In this document: positions 1-12,873 of the stretch, in pieces | Layout of the letters: the number at the start of each line of letters is the position of its first letter | Position numbering within the stretch: the first letter of the stretch is position 1 | Assembly: GCF_020520425.1 (NCBI RefSeq) | Contig: NC_079492.1 | Location: 146,351,861 to 146,415,860 of the forward strand | Reading direction: 5' to 3' | DNA length: 64,000 nucleotides | From: Spinacia oleracea | Taxonomy: Eukaryota; Streptophyta; Magnoliopsida; Caryophyllales; Amaranthaceae | The notes under the pieces: model-generated | What the model was told of the DNA's origin: nothing | The model's database searches: none | Seen by the model: the letters and a program-made list of their open reading frames with translations, nothing else | Program-made: the position numbers and the translations under genes

Positions 1-3000
1 TCTGTAGCACAATCAAAGAGGCATTTATGAATATGCCTCTCTTCATCAATACTCCAGGGAAGCTCTATGAAACGGTCTATAAAGTTCCTTCGGACACACA
101 GATAGCAAATCTCGGTGATCAAAACAAGCACCCAATCTGTCCAACTACTGAGTTCGTCTTCAGAATCATCCAAAGCATCTACTGGAAATTTATGATTCAA
201 TTGCTTCTCTTTGACTTTCATGCAAAGCATCCTCTGGTACATGAATGCTTCGGTTAAAAGGCCACATTCCACTCTGACCCTAACTGCTGTGACTGCCTCA
301 CTCAAGGACACCTCAGCTCCACCATCACGGCCACACCACCGCATAAACATAAGAGCTGAATCAGGGCTATTCCTTTCTAACAGAACTTTTGCTATCTTAG
401 GATGAGATTCTGGACTTGCTATCTCTGGCAGAAGGTGGCAAGCTTTCTACACAACAATTTTTTTGGAGCAATTGTTTGTTAGGAAGTGCAACAGATGATA
501 TAAGAACGGCAATTTGGAACTTAAAATGCTAGCCTCCAATAATGCATCAATAACTTTCACATAACAAAATAGACAAAAGCGGAAGAGATAACCTCCGGTA
601 TGTGAAGTCATTGTTACAAAATCCATCAACTTAAATCTAAACATTAATTATGCAGTAACAACATAAAAACAAAATGACAGAAATAGAATTTTTCAATGGA
701 AAATATCCAAGACTAATTGCAATTCTTTTAACTAGCCATAGGGACCATAAAACTTGGATGATGAACTCTGCCTCTACTGTTCTAAGCAGAACACATAGAC
801 CCAAAAAGTCTTGTCAATAAATCCTCCAACCAATGACACACAGTTAACTTTTAACAGTAGTAAAAAAAATCTATCAATGGCCTGCGATACATTTTAGATG
901 ACTAACCAAATATTCAGTGCAAGTAACTTGTTTGGAAGATAAGAAGATATTCAAGCTGATGGACAATAAAAGGATAGAGCAAAATATAACTCCATAAGCA
1001 TCAGATTTTCTTGAAGTGTGAACTCAAACTTAATACCACGGGCAAAAGCCGCAAAATCTTCAACATAATACCAGTTGTAAGTTAAACTAGTGCTATAAGT
1101 TTAACATAATTGAGAAGTTAAAGATCTAGGCATAGGTCATTTTGTTTTATCCAGCATAGTGCTACAACATAATTCTTAAAGTGGAATTTAAAGGCAGTCA
1201 CCTTAAGGGCTTCATCTGTGTGATCATCCAGAAGATAAAAGGTAAAAGACTCCAGTAAAGAGTGTCTGGTTATACTGAAAGTAGCTGCAAAATCATCTAC
1301 AACATGCCTCCATTCCTCATCAGCCGTCGTCCAATGTCGGTCATACAGATAATACAAAAACTGAAGTGGAGTTAAAGAATACCACCCTCATGCAAAATTT
1401 ATATAGGCTCGCATAAATAAAGACAGAATTTTAATATATATATATATGAAAGCACCGCAAAAGGATACAATAGCACGTTTGGCAACCACCATATCAGAAC
1501 TTCCACAAAGGAAGAGTACATCAATGGCAGCCCTCACATTTTCGAATGGATAGCAGCCTCCCAATCCCTCAATCTTAAACCTGAAGAAAGATGAACCTCC
1601 GTCCCTTTGTAATGATGCAACCTCTAATTCAAAAGCACTGGCCTGCTCATCACCTTTGTCAACTTCAAGGTTCAATATTGCGTCCTCAATAAAGAGACTC
1701 GAGAAATCCTGTTCAGCGGACTCTCCAGAGAGTGCAACTGGTTCAGGCCATGCCCGTTTCACAGCAGCAGACTTCCTATCACGCACAATTGAACGCCATG
1801 AAAAGACATTATCATGGCAAGACCGGACATTCTCCAAAAACTGATGTCTAATGCACCACAACATCATATCCATATGCTGAAATTCAACAGAAAAAATCGT
1901 TAGCAGACTCAGACCGACTTTTCTAATGCACAGCCAATTATTATATGGAATATGCAGGAAGTAAATGACAAGTACGATTATGTATACTATAAAACAACAA
2001 TTTTAACAAGATAGGCTGGAAAAAGATGATTTAGATACTAAACCTGCTTAGCTTTCATTATGCTCTCTTGAAGACGGTGAAGATCATCAAGCTTTGCTGA
2101 ATGTGTATCCTTAAATGACAAGTTCAAAACTTCCAGCACACTGGACAAGCCAACCAGCTTTTCCAATATCTTTAGAAGTGCATCAACTTTTGTTTTCATC
2201 TCATTTATTTCAAGATTATCTGGTCAGACAGTCAAGAAACAAAAAATGCAAGCAACAGAGGATAAAAAGAGAAAGAATATGCTAGTAAACAGAGGCATAA
2301 GAAAGTAGGAAACCAAGAGAGACGTAAGCAACAAGGATACAGATCCCTCGCACTTGTTCTATGATATTTTTGAATGCCCTCTTGCACCAGTCCTTGACAA
2401 CCACCTCGTCCAGCAGAAATGCAATTACAGGATCACTTGATACAGCACTTTCATCCATGCAAACATCTGTAACATCTATTAGATTTCTGTCAAGGAAATA
2501 CTATCTCCAAAACATCAGTCTTCTGAAGAAAAATATCACAAACGGCTGGAGGGAGAAAGGTAAAATAAGAAATCACAGCACGAACCCAACAAAAATAAAA
2601 ACAAATACTGCCCCTTAACTCTTAAGCATTAATGTCACTATGATCAAGTAAAACTGTTGGTTAAGGGTTTCTTTCAAAAGATTCAATCCTTTCTGACATA
2701 AAATACAAGAATTTGACAAGGGGGTTTTGAAGTCATAGATGAAGATTTAGAAGAATGTTATTAAATTTTCTTCTAACGAAATATTGGTCCATTCAAAAAA
2801 GAAAGCAAGGGAGAAATCGGAGTTTAACAGATTTGTGTATAAATTCAGTTTGTGGTTGCCGATTAATATGCAAAAGAACTTAGGAAAAAGGTAATAAATC
2901 ATATTGGTGGATACAGTGGCTTATCAAACAACATAAATTGTTCTCCATGGCAACATCAAACAGAGAATAAAGACGTTGGACATCAGCAGTAAGGTGTTTT

Positions 3001-4711
3001 TCGCCATCTTCTTTTCCTGGAGATCTGTCATTGTAATCTTTTGGTATAAGACCTGCTTCAACACATTCGTAGTAAAGGCGGAGTCGGAGTATGTTTCCGT
3101 TCTTAGGCAAAGAAACTCTACAGATGGGGCAATTTTCACAACGCTGACTACACTCTGCACACAAAGATGCATGTCCGCATGAGTTAAGCACACACTCCAC
3201 AAGACGACCACAACTCCTCAGGTCTCTACTGGCCCGACATCGTTCAACTTTTGCTTCGTTACATAAGTCAATCAGATCGATTGATGCCAAGTGTCGCAGC
3301 GCATCCTGAATTTTGCATGATTTGTTAGAATGTAACCAATATGATAGTAGTGCTATTGTTAATCATGAAGCAGAACAGGAAATTCTATTTCTAACAGATA
3401 ACAAGTAGAAACAGTATCCCCACAAAACAAATGTCACGAATTGGACATTCCTGTGTAATCCACATTGGAATCTCGCCAACATCACTAGTTAGAATTTACA
3501 ACCTCTACCGCTCTACGTACAGTTTCAAGTGCCATAAGTTCCTTCTCCAAGCAACTAAATTCCATCACATCCATTTCAAAAACAGTCTTTGGCTACTTAA
3601 AGGTAAGGCTACATTCATCTAGACTTTCCCAAACAGCTGAAATGAAATAAATGATATTTTATTTCTTGTTGCATTTACACATAATAAACAAGTGCCACTC
3701 ACAAACTTGAAGGAAATGGATAGATTTCAAGACTTCAAGTATTGGCAGTCCCAAATAGCGATTTGTACACCCAAGACAGATAGCAGGGTGTATAGCAGCA
3801 AGGTTCTCTAACCATGAGGTACCATAGTTATCAATCTTCAGAAGAAAACCCATCATTAAACTGTTTTCACTTTTCAGAGTGCCACATAGCATTAGGCATC
3901 CTAAACCCACTCCTGTTTGCACACAACTCCGCCAACACTCTCGCCCCAAAAATGCCCATCTTTTTATGCTGAACATTTCCTTTATTTTTCCCTTCTTCCA
4001 AAACATCTGGACATTAATTTCTCACTTACCACTACTAAATAAACTCTAATTCATCTTTCTTTACTAGCCCAACAACTTCTTTTATTCACCTCTTTTTGCC
4101 AATGGAACTCGCATCTACCACGTACATATTGAATCCACCATCCCCTCAACTCCAATTTTGATTTCCAGTACTAAATTTCGTGTCCTTGCAATAGCTCAAG
4201 TGATGACTTCCCAAAACTTACAATGGGATCTCAACCTCAGCACTCTACATAATGAGCAGGCACATGAATCTATATAGTTTTAATATACGCTATAGTTACC
4301 AATTTGCATCAGGAATATCACCATGATTCTAAAATTAAGCATAAAACGGTCCAGTTCTTTGTATGGCACAAAACTAAGTTCAACAATCGTAAAAATCTTG
4401 GCAAGACAACTAATACACATTTGCTAACCTAATTGCATTATTCCCAAGCTCCAATACAAGTTCACCAATTGGCAAAATCACAGAAGCAAATCAATTTCCA
4501 CAATAATCAATGTGGGTATACGCAAATCAAGCAATTTTAGCGCTCAAACTTCAGTATGTACTCGACGAGCGGAAATGAGATTTCAGAAGAGTAAAAAACA
4601 AACCTGAACAACTTTGCTGCTGTAATCTGGTTGCCGAGTAGAAGGCGCAAATCTGAAACCATTAGTCGATTCGGAGTGATTATTAGTGGAGTCATGTCGA
4701 ACTCGGTCCAT
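1..4711 (-). CDS. HOS1: HOS1-like RING E3 ubiquitin ligase (3' end outside window)
   Basis: Seven exons, read on the minus strand: 4711-4604, 3305-2915, 2475-2341, 2219-2044, 1876-1469, 1360-1202 and 446-1. All junctions are GT-AG and phases join cleanly, giving about 607 residues; Arabidopsis HOS1 has about 927, so roughly the last third is missing. Exon 2 holds the variant RING (residues about 74-98, with CGHASLC and CPIC), directly after the conserved ASIDL-DLCNEAKVE stretch. Later exons carry WCIRH, VKRAWP, SLFIEDA, DRHWTT and DDFAATF-ITRHSLLESF, all HOS1 signatures from the ELYS-like region. In Arabidopsis HOS1 ubiquitinates ICE1 and CONSTANS, associates with the nuclear pore and restrains cold response and flowering; that role is transferred by homology. 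The start is the only ATG giving the short N-terminus that ends in PDYSSK-VQ. Intron 1 is 1.3 kb. No lesion was seen in the visible part. Confidence 0.95.
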
Positions 4712-5319
4712 TGCAGCCAATTAATCAAAGCAAAACCCAAATTGGGAGTGAGTAAAAGTGAGAAAAAATAATGTTAGGGTTTTGCGTTTATTTTTGAATT
4801 TGGTGACTGAAGAATCAGAATAAGGTTGTTCCAGTTTACGAGGAGAGAGAAAATATTACTCCATTGTTTAATTTGATTTGGGGAAATTGAAAATTAGGGT
4901 TTATGAAATTGAAAGGAGGAAGGAAAGGAGGTTTGGGGGTTTTGAGGCAAATGGTTGCTGTTACAGAGCCGTGGCATGAAGGAGCTGGTTGGGGGAATCT
5001 TCAGGAGTATTTTTACTCCGAGGTACGGAAAATCGAGAACCAAGATAATAACCCGATGGCCCGAATAATTACCCAACCCGGAAGGCCAGAAGGCCCGGAA
5101 CCATAACTCACACGGACTGAGGTTGGTGGGGATTGCGCAATTAGTTGAATTCGGCTCCAAAAGTGTTAGTTATGTAGAAGAAAAATCGAAGTTCAATTCA
5201 ATCTAAATTGAAATAACGGGTTTTTATTATTCGGGAAAGATTGCATTAAAAAGTTTCTAAATCGATTTTCAGTTAAGATAAGAACGTAGGATCGTAGGAG
5301 TTTTTTATGCAAGCTGGGA
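4712..5319. other. HOS1 leader and upstream region
   Basis: This stretch lies immediately 5' of the HOS1 start and should hold its leader and core promoter. It contains TTAGGG-type strings and purine-rich tracts but no clear TATA box. A short open frame on the plus strand (4903-5106) has no recognisable motif and is not called. Confidence 0.4.
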
Positions 5320-7560
5320 TTTAAATCATTAGTAAGAAAATACAAGAGCTTTGGGGAGGTTTATCCTCCATGATTACAAGATTCGTAAAATATGAAGGAA
5401 CATCCCACAAAGACACAAGGTTTGACATAACAATGTTGCTCCTACAATGTTTAGCAAGCTTGTTTGCCGCTTTGTTGCTTTCACGTGGCTCATATTTGAG
5501 TTCAACACCTCAACAAGAGGGCCCTGCATTGATTAAGAATTAGGAAATTAACATTTATTGCCCTTTCATCCAGTTGAATCAGTTTTACAGCCTACTGCGA
5601 ATCAGAACAAACAATAATATTTCTCCATTTCCTCTCATCAATCAGTTGAATAACGAAAATTTCAGCCATGAGGGATGATTTAGCCTTACTTGTTGCCCAT
5701 ATCCCAATTTCCAGCAACCCCCGAGAATCTAAAAACTCATGCTGTACCAACATAATCCCCCTTTTTAGTAAAAGAAGCATCACAATTCAGTTTAACCCAG
5801 GGGAGGGGGGTGTCCAATTCAAATGGGTGGGATTGATGAGCTAAAATGACAGAAATGTGTTCCCTCGGAGTGTAGAATTTCCAAGCTAAAGCTTGAGCTT
5901 CCAGGTAACATTTGTCCGGGTCTGAGAGGTGTTGATTGAAGACATTGTCGTTTCTCCTTAACCAAATTTTTCATAAGGTAAAAAAGAAGAGGGTCTGCAA
6001 AGTAGAATGATAGTTTGAGATTGAGGGACATACTTAATGTTGAGATTTGAAAAAAGCCAAAGATGAAGAGGGTCTTGGAAAATCATGTCTGGCACATTAA
6101 AAAGTTCTCAAACTTCTCTAGCTTGAGGGCAATCCCTAAGGATATGGCTTGTATACTCATGAGAGTTTGCGCACCAAGAACAATAATTAACCTGAATAAT
6201 ATGTCTCGACTTCAGCAAAGTTTTGTGTGGAATACGATCTAAAAAAGTCAGCCATGTAAACTAGCAATTTTCCAAATCCAATCCAAATTAGAAGGCACCA
6301 GAAAATCGTTTTTACCAATACATTTCATGGCACCAGAAAAATCAAACTTGCCATTTGAGGTGAAATCTGAATACATGAAGTCAATATGATTAAAACTTTG
6401 ATCAGGGATAACAATACTACCACAACGGCTGACCACATCCGAAGGCAAAACAAAGGAGATATTCCCAAAGAACCACTGATTTGCCTCCTAGTACTGACTC
6501 ACATTATTTGACTCCTCTTCCTTAGCTAAAGGGCCATAAATGAAAGATCCAAGAGTGCTAAGCCCATTCCAATAGTCATACCAAGAAGAAATAGAGGAAC
6601 CACACCAATCCTCCATCTAAGGATATCCTTAAACAGATTACAGGCCTTACCCATGCCTCTCCACAAATGAGACCCCGTGGAAAACGCCCTAAAAGTGTTA
6701 TTTGGCCTAAAATATTTGTCTTTGAGCACCCTAGCTGCTAAATTGTTCTCCAACTTTAAAAGTTTCCACCACAATTTCAGCAGGGCCTTATTAAGCTTCT
6801 TAGCACATCTAATCCCCAAGCCCCCTTCCTCTTTGGAACGCACAAGGTGAAGCCTCTTTTTGTGCCCCCCCCCCCCCCCCCCACAAGAATCTTGCTACAT
6901 CAGAATTTAGCTTGTTCAAGGTCTTTCGGGAGGAGAAAACACTGCATGTAGTAGTTAGGAAAGGTGTTGAGCGTGGAAGAGATAAGACAAAACCTACCCG
7001 TTTTGGAGAGAAAGTTCAATTTCTAAGAGGCTAGCTTACCCATGATTTTTTGCACTATGAAATGCACTTTGTTTTTTGAGGGTCTATTGCTAGAAAGAGG
7101 AAAGCCTAAATATGGGTTTATGTCGATTGTTTCCTTAATGTTCATGCCATCACAAAACAAAGTTATATCCTCTAAGCAAGTGTTTTTGGAGAAAAGAACA
7201 TGACTATTGTCTAAACTAATAGTTTGGCCTAAAATCTCACAAAATTGATCAAAAATCCCTTTAAGAACCCAAATGTTAACCAAGGAAGATTCCCCAAAGA
7301 GAAGAATGTCATCAGCAAAAAGAAGGTGAGAAATTGAGTCCTCTTTCCTACCCATCGAGAACGGGGACCAAGCACCCTTATAAGTAGCATCATGAATTAA
7401 GATCGATAAGATCTCCATACAAATAATGAGCAAATAAGGAGAGAGGGGGTCCCCTTGGCGAATGCCCCTAGAGGGGGAGAAAATCTCAGTAGGAATACCA
7501 TTGACAATCACTAAGGAGGAGAGATACAGCTCATAATCATGGCCCCAGAAGGGAGATCAA
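5320..7560 (-). pseudogene. 5'-truncated, decayed LINE (RT, zf-RVT, RNase H)
   Basis: Read on the minus strand, this is the 3' half of a non-LTR retrotransposon polyprotein. About 7511-7023 encodes part of reverse transcriptase, with GIRQGDPLSPYLL and the catalytic block HLLFADDILLF (the DD pair is present). About 6843-6526 continues with the post-RT segment (EEGGLGIR, LWWKLL). About 6240-6080 is the zf-RVT zinc finger (CSWCA...SHILRDCP), where a tryptophan codon after REV has become TGA. About 5810-5590 is the RNase H-type domain (LNCDASF-like start, then IIVCSDSQ) with stops and frame changes. The upstream endonuclease and RT motif A are absent, so the copy is 5' truncated. The exact 3' end and target duplication were not found. 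It cannot code for an active enzyme. Confidence 0.88.
6865..6882. repeat. C18 homopolymer in the LINE
   Basis: Eighteen consecutive cytosines on the plus strand lie within the decayed LINE between its RT and post-RT parts. Such runs are prone to length error in sequencing, so the exact length is uncertain. Confidence 0.8.
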
Positions 7561-8323
7561 GGCCAAACAGAATATCGAACTTTCACTCTAGCCTGACTCC
7601 AACTTCCCATAGCTCAACTTAAATGAACACACAAATTTGAATGAACATATTTTTTCGAGATAAACCATAAAAAAAAAAACTCTCATAACCTTCAACTTTT
7701 CACGAGAGAAAAAAAGTTTGCAAATGCAATGATGTGTCGTTATTGTTTAAACAAACATTCAAACAACCACCATAAGCGAACATTTGACTCTTTTAAAGAC
7801 AAAAAACTTGACTAATGAAGTATTTCTTTTGTGTATAAAAAATTATAAAAGCCAATGATACACATAAGTTTTTTCGACGTCTAGTCAAAGATAAGAGCAT
7901 AGGTGCCTAGAAGAAAGAAGAAACATCTAATATCTATGACTAAACTAAAGTGCACTACAAATACAAAAAACCTAGCAAACGATATTTTGACATTTTCCTA
8001 ATTTCACATATTCACTTGTTTTACTTAATTGTAATGACAAATAATTTTAACGTATCCACTCTGAAAATGCAATTTTCTTTGGCTTATAGGTTTCCAAAAT
8101 AGAGGTGTTACAAAATAGGTTTCCAACTCCATGTACTTGACCACTTCCTACCCCTGGCCCACCTTCCCATTTTCAATAAACTTAAAACGACAATTTCTAA
8201 ACCGTAATACGACCAGCCTCCCCTCAATAACCGTCAAAACGACAATTCAACAACAAAGGACATAATCGTCAAATTAGGAAATCCAATTCCCTTATACTAG
8301 TACTCCACGTAGAAACCCCACTC
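7561..8323. other. Spacer and upstream region of the DUF1639 gene
   Basis: AT-rich sequence between the LINE and the DUF1639 gene. The last 100 bases become C-rich with a short CA run (about 8326-8341), which fits a leader start. No convincing coding frame, and only a weak TATA-like string near 8290. Confidence 0.4.
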
Positions 8324-8444
8324 TTGCACACACACACAAACATCAAACTCTCGCTGCTCCTTCACGGCAACCACACCAAGAAAAACCAGAGAGAAATCTT
8401 AGGAGAGAGAAACCTCAAAACTGAAAGTTTCTTCTTGCTTATTA

Positions 8445-9362
8445 ATGGCGGCAGCGCCAGTGAAATCACCTCTACACAATTTCCCCTTAACATTTCTCAA
8501 ATGGGGCTCCAAAAAAGATCATCGATGTCGCCGCTCACCATACGACACTCCTTCTCCTCCTCCTCCTCCGCCGCCTGACGCCGAACCTTCCCACTCTAAA
8601 GGATCTCGGTCTTCTCGAAACCGTCGCAACAACAACCACAACCAAAATCATCCGCCGACGCCGCCACCACTACTACCAACAACTACTACAACAACTGCGC
8701 CTGATGATGATGATGAGGAGAGAGATTGTGGGAAGAAGCGGGAAGTTGCAGAAGAAGGTGACGGTGGAGAAGATGGTAGTGAGAAAGGATGGAATCTACG
8801 GCCCAGAAGAGCTGCCGCTATGAAAGGGACTTCTTCAACAACAACTAACACTAACTATAATATTCATACTCCTACAATGGTCGACGGTGCAGGTGATAAT
8901 TTGCCGAAATCGATGAGGTTGCGCGGGTCGGAGACGCAAGTTTACGGCGGTACTTACGGCGGCGGAGGAAGTGAGAGGAGGGAGACTAAGAGGTTTTGGA
9001 TCTCTTTGTCGAGGGATGAAATTGAAGAAGATATTTACTCTATGACTCATTCTAAGCCTTCTCGTCGCCCTAAGAAGCGCCCTAAAAATGTTCAGAAGCA
9101 AGTAGATGTAAGTTTTACTTCTTCTCTTTTCCTCCAAATGTTACTGATTCCTTTGTTATTGATTTCCTGATTTTGGGTTTTTCGTGGGGATTGTAGAATG
9201 TGTTTCCAGGGTTATGGATGGTTGGGTTTTCGCCGGAATCTTATCGTGGTATTGATGTTCTGCCAAAGGTATGTTTTTAATCCACAGTTGATTGATTAAT
9301 TTTCTGGGGTTTGTGTTATTTTTGGTGGATTGTTGAATTGGGTTGTTTTCTGCAGAGGTAGA
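8445..9362 (+). CDS. DUF1639 family protein
   Basis: Three exons: 8445-9107, 9197-9268 and 9357-9362, giving 246 residues. The N-terminal two thirds is low complexity (runs of Pro, Thr, Asp and Asn, then Gly-rich), typical of the family. The conserved core starts near residue 182 with KRFWISLSRDEIEEDIYSM, continues with RRPKKRPKNVQKQ across the first junction, and ends in exon 2 with VFPGLWM...SPESYRG-DVLPK. Exon 3 supplies only Arg and TAG; the family commonly ends in a basic residue at this point, which supports this model. Both introns are under 100 bp with GT-AG ends. The Lys/Arg-rich block could act as a nuclear localisation signal, but no DUF1639 function is established. The start is the first ATG after a CT-rich leader; an overlapping frame from 8324 is a shadow. 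Confidence 0.9.
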
Positions 9363-11644
9363 TGTGAACAATAGTGCAATTTTTTGCTGAATTTCTGGGT
9401 ATTTTGGGGGTACAAGGTAAGCTATTTGTTTTTGTGTTGTTTGAGCATTGATTTTGATTGGTCTCAAATGATTGAAATCCACCATTTTGAGGGGTTTGAA
9501 TGTTAAGATTGTTCAGTTGTTTCAATTTTACAGGTGCATAGTATTGGGATGACCTAATGGAACTGTGAATTTTTTGAAAGCTTGCCGGTCGTCGTGTCCA
9601 GCCTCGATTCAGAGGTATAGTTCTCTGTAAAGATGGTGGTTTGGGATATAGGGCTATATAGAAGAAGGATGTCTATTGACTTTTTGGCTTAACATGTTTT
9701 GGTATAAATAGTGGATTAGGACCGGGGCAAGGGCAAGCAAAGGGGTAAGGACATTAAGGTAGTAATTTTATTTTAGATTAGCTTTTCGTGATCTTTTGGG
9801 TGGTTGCAAGATGTAATCATGGATCTTTGATTTTATGATGAAATGATAGTGATTATATCAATGGGATCTTTATGCAGTTCTCTGTGATTGTTATTTTTGT
9901 GGCTTCATCTGTTTGATGTTTGGAGAAACCGTGGTTTATCGAATGTGGATTATTACGATGTTTGCAGAAGCTTCCCGAGACTTACTGGGGGCAGATTAAC
10001 ACTCATGTTCTTTATGTCAAAACCCAGAATCACAATATTGAACTCTTATCTGCATTCTTAATTGTGGATGAACTAATAACTAATTCACTCATTTCTTCTC
10101 GGGATAAAGGGATTCCCGATGATGTTGAAATTACATGTGCTTCTTGCATATTTCGTTCTTCTTTTCTCTTAAGCTCTTTTGCTTCGCTTGGATAGTGAAA
10201 TGATCAATTAGATTCTTACATGGCCAGTGTCATTGCATGGTGCATTGAGCTTGACTTTGCTATAGATGTCATTGCTGCTCGTGTGGCATGAACAAGCCGG
10301 AGATGGAATGTGGAATAAGCTAGGAACTGGAAAAAGATTTTCAGGTGTTAATTAGTTGAAGTCTGTATTTGTGTTATTTGGTCATTAATGCATATTAAGA
10401 GTATTGTTCTGTTGGTGTTGTAGCCTGTGATTCTCTATATTTACTTCTGGTAATCCATTTTCACCTGTTCTGAGTTTGTCTACTGTTGTTGTTTATGAAC
10501 TTAGGTAGCGCCTTTTAGATGATAACCACGTTCATTTCAACGTTAACTGTTTATATTGTGTGTTGAAGAGTTTAAATGCTAAAATTAAATGTTGGGTTTC
10601 ATTGTTCATTCCCTTCAAGAAACCATCCCATTTCACAATGCCATGTGATTCTACAAAACCTTCATTAAGGAATGTCTTCAGAAAAGAGTAATTGACTTGT
10701 TTTTAGAAGTCTCTGGCCCTTGTTTTCTCTTGCCATACACATCACTTCCTCGAAGGGTGCCCCCTTGTTTCCATTAAGCAAATTTTTTTGTTGATTCTTT
10801 TCCGCTGTTTTATGCGGACGTGACTGTTTTTCCATGAAAGTCTACTGCAAGCTCTTTCCGTCCGGTATCGGTATTACTGGTATGCATCGTCCTTAAGATT
10901 TTAACTGGCATGGATAACTTTCATTGATCATGGTTTGTAACCCTGTTACTCATGTAGACATTGATTGGAGATCTAATTGCATTGTCAATTGGCTTATTTT
11001 AGTTACTGTTCTGTTAGAGCTTGTTTATAATCCCTATTGGCTCAGGTTTTCTACATTTACTTGAATATATCAGTAGGCCTTTTATTCAGATTGTGTCTAA
11101 CTGCTTCATTTACATCCTCCTTTATCCTGTCCAGTTTTCTTCTGTTAAATTGTGGTTTTTGGTCCTAGTTCGATTCATCCATCACATTTGAACATTTTTT
11201 GTTTGTGGTGATCTCGGATCTTTGCAGGCTACAACTGTATGACCTGCTATATTTTCTCTGATTAGAAGTAACACTTGTTAAGTTTCTGCCTGCTGTTAAT
11301 GTAATTGGTTTTCATTCCTGATAATTATGCATAATTTCATGCATTAACTTACCAGGACGAAGCGTGAGTTCAAACTGTCAGTTGTTGAACAAAGGTAGAA
11401 TATTCTTTATTGAGTTGAATTTTCTTCATTTGTTGCTAGAACAAGGAAGTCGTCATCATATCAGGCAAAGTAGAATATAATACCAGCTCTGAAATGGTCC
11501 TACTACCCATGAATAATCTTCATTCTTTCCTTTCTAGGATCAATCATATGCCATGTTTGTTACAGTTTTTTCACATACTAGTCGTACTATTGTTATATCT
11601 GGAGTTAATTTTCAGCAGCGCAGATTTTCCCAAGTGTGTAATAT

Positions 11645-11710
11645 ACACCCGGGTATATGTTGCGTGCAGCGTGATTGACACCCGGGTATATGTTGCGTGC
11701 AGCGTGATTG
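11645..11710. repeat. Perfect tandem duplication of a 33-bp unit
   Basis: Two identical 33-bp units (11645-11677 and 11678-11710), each starting ACACCCGGGTATATG. The unit is GC-richer than its surroundings and contains the palindrome ACCCGGGT. Identity of the copies implies a recent event. Confidence 0.95.
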
Positions 11711-11984
11711 TGCGGATTGCGTGAACATCGCAGTACACCATATTTTTTTTTCGTATTTTGTGTTTTTGGGTTGCGTTTGGTGGAAGTTATTGCTTGCATT
11801 TAGGAGTATCACATGATATGAGCTTGTTATAGGTCATTTTAGATGCTTTCTGTGCTGTTTCTTTATGGTTTCAAAAATCCAGTGTTTGTAGTGCTTCCGA
11901 CGTCTGATGTACACGTTTTTATTAATCACTAGTTGTTGGGCCCGGGTGATGTCGTTGATAACATTTGATTTTACTATCGCAATG

Positions 11985-12170
11985 AAACATTTCATTCATG
12001 TCTTAGTGGTAAATGTTGTATTGGTTAAACACAAGGTTGAAGATTCAAACCTTAAGCAACTCATATTTGACATTTTTTTATGTATGTGGGATCACATTAA
12101 GGGTATGACTCATAATAAGCAGATAGCCACGTGTCATATAAATTTCCTTAAAAACGCCTTTTAATATATA
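11985..12170 (+). mobile_element. Possible SINE fragment
   Basis: A TTAGTGGTAAATG string followed about 45 bp later by GAAGATTCAAACC resembles the A and B boxes of a tRNA-derived SINE. No target duplication or tail was found, so this is a weak call. Confidence 0.25.
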
Positions 12171-12275
12171 CGAGTATACTTTATTTATAGTTTTTATTTT
12201 GCTTTTTCATTTGGGAGAGATTAATCGTTAGAACCATGGGACAACATCAAATGGTGTTGCAATGGGAGCATCAAG

Positions 12276-12556
12276 TAAAGATGGTCGGGCCGAGCCAACG
12301 GGCCTAACCGGGCCGGCCCCACACTAGGCCCACGTTGTTTCGTGTCGGGCCGAAAAGTTAAAAATAGGGCACAGGCCCGACCCAATCCCACATGCTTTCG
12401 AGTCGGGCCGCCGGCCTATAGTGCCAAAGGCTAATTTTACTAAATTTAGTGTGCTTTTCCAAAAAAATTAGGCCCAAGCCCGGCTCACGACTTTGTGCCA
12501 GTGTTGGGCCGTGATTTTTTCGTGTCGGGTTTCGGCCCGGCCCTCAGCCATCTTTA
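12276..12556. mobile_element. hAT-type MITE, GGCCCG-rich
   Basis: The left end reads TAAAGATGGTCGGGCC and the right end is its approximate reverse complement (GGCCCTCAGCCATCTTTA). The flanking 8-bp sequences GCATCAAG and GCCTCAAG match at 7 of 8, the target duplication length of hAT transposons. The interior is built from GGGCCG/CGGCCC strings and has no coding frame. Confidence 0.75.
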
Positions 12557-12764
12557 GCCTCAAGTGGTAGAGTATTAATCTTCCTCAAACAAATAAATGT
12601 AACTGACATTCCTGTCTGGCCGTCTCGTTTTACTTGCCCTAAGAACCAATTTTTATGAGAGCTTTTTGGGTTAAATGTAACAAATAAAATGAAACCGAGG
12701 GAGTAGTATTAATCACATTTCAGTTTATTAGTAAAGCCAAATAATTAGATAACGTACCAATTGA

Positions 12765-12840
12765 AGTTGGCATGAGTGGCTAAGGGCCTCTTGCTCCTTA
12801 ACCAAGGTCTCGGGTTCGAGCATTGGAAATAACGTTAAAA
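12765..12840 (+). mobile_element. SINE-like fragment with A and B boxes
   Basis: TGGCATGAGTGGCTAAGG (A-box-like) is followed about 35 bp on by TCTCGGGTTCGAGC (B-box-like), the standard head of a tRNA-derived SINE. It lacks a cloverleaf and a tRNA 3' end, so it is not a tRNA gene. The tail and target duplication were not identified. Confidence 0.4.
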
Positions 12841-12873
12841 GCGAAATATCTGACTTAACAAAAAGCTATTAGA

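Larger units (their letters stand above)
9363..12267. other. Gene-free stretch downstream of DUF1639
   Basis: The first few hundred bases are presumably the DUF1639 3' UTR. The rest is T-rich on the plus strand with many GT and AG signals but no frame over about 91 codons and no recognised motif. It holds one perfect 33-bp tandem duplication and a weak SINE-like segment, listed separately. A spliced non-coding transcript cannot be excluded. Confidence 0.4.

Noticed and set aside
4903..5106. Small plus-strand open frame near the HOS1 promoter
   Set aside because: No family motif, overlaps the likely HOS1 upstream region, and length is within chance.
12276..12556. CpG-island-like GC peak
   Set aside because: The GC comes from GGCCCG strings in a bounded hAT miniature, not from a promoter.
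12765..12840. Possible tRNA gene (A and B boxes present)
   Set aside because: No cloverleaf, acceptor stem or anticodon arm; fits a SINE head.
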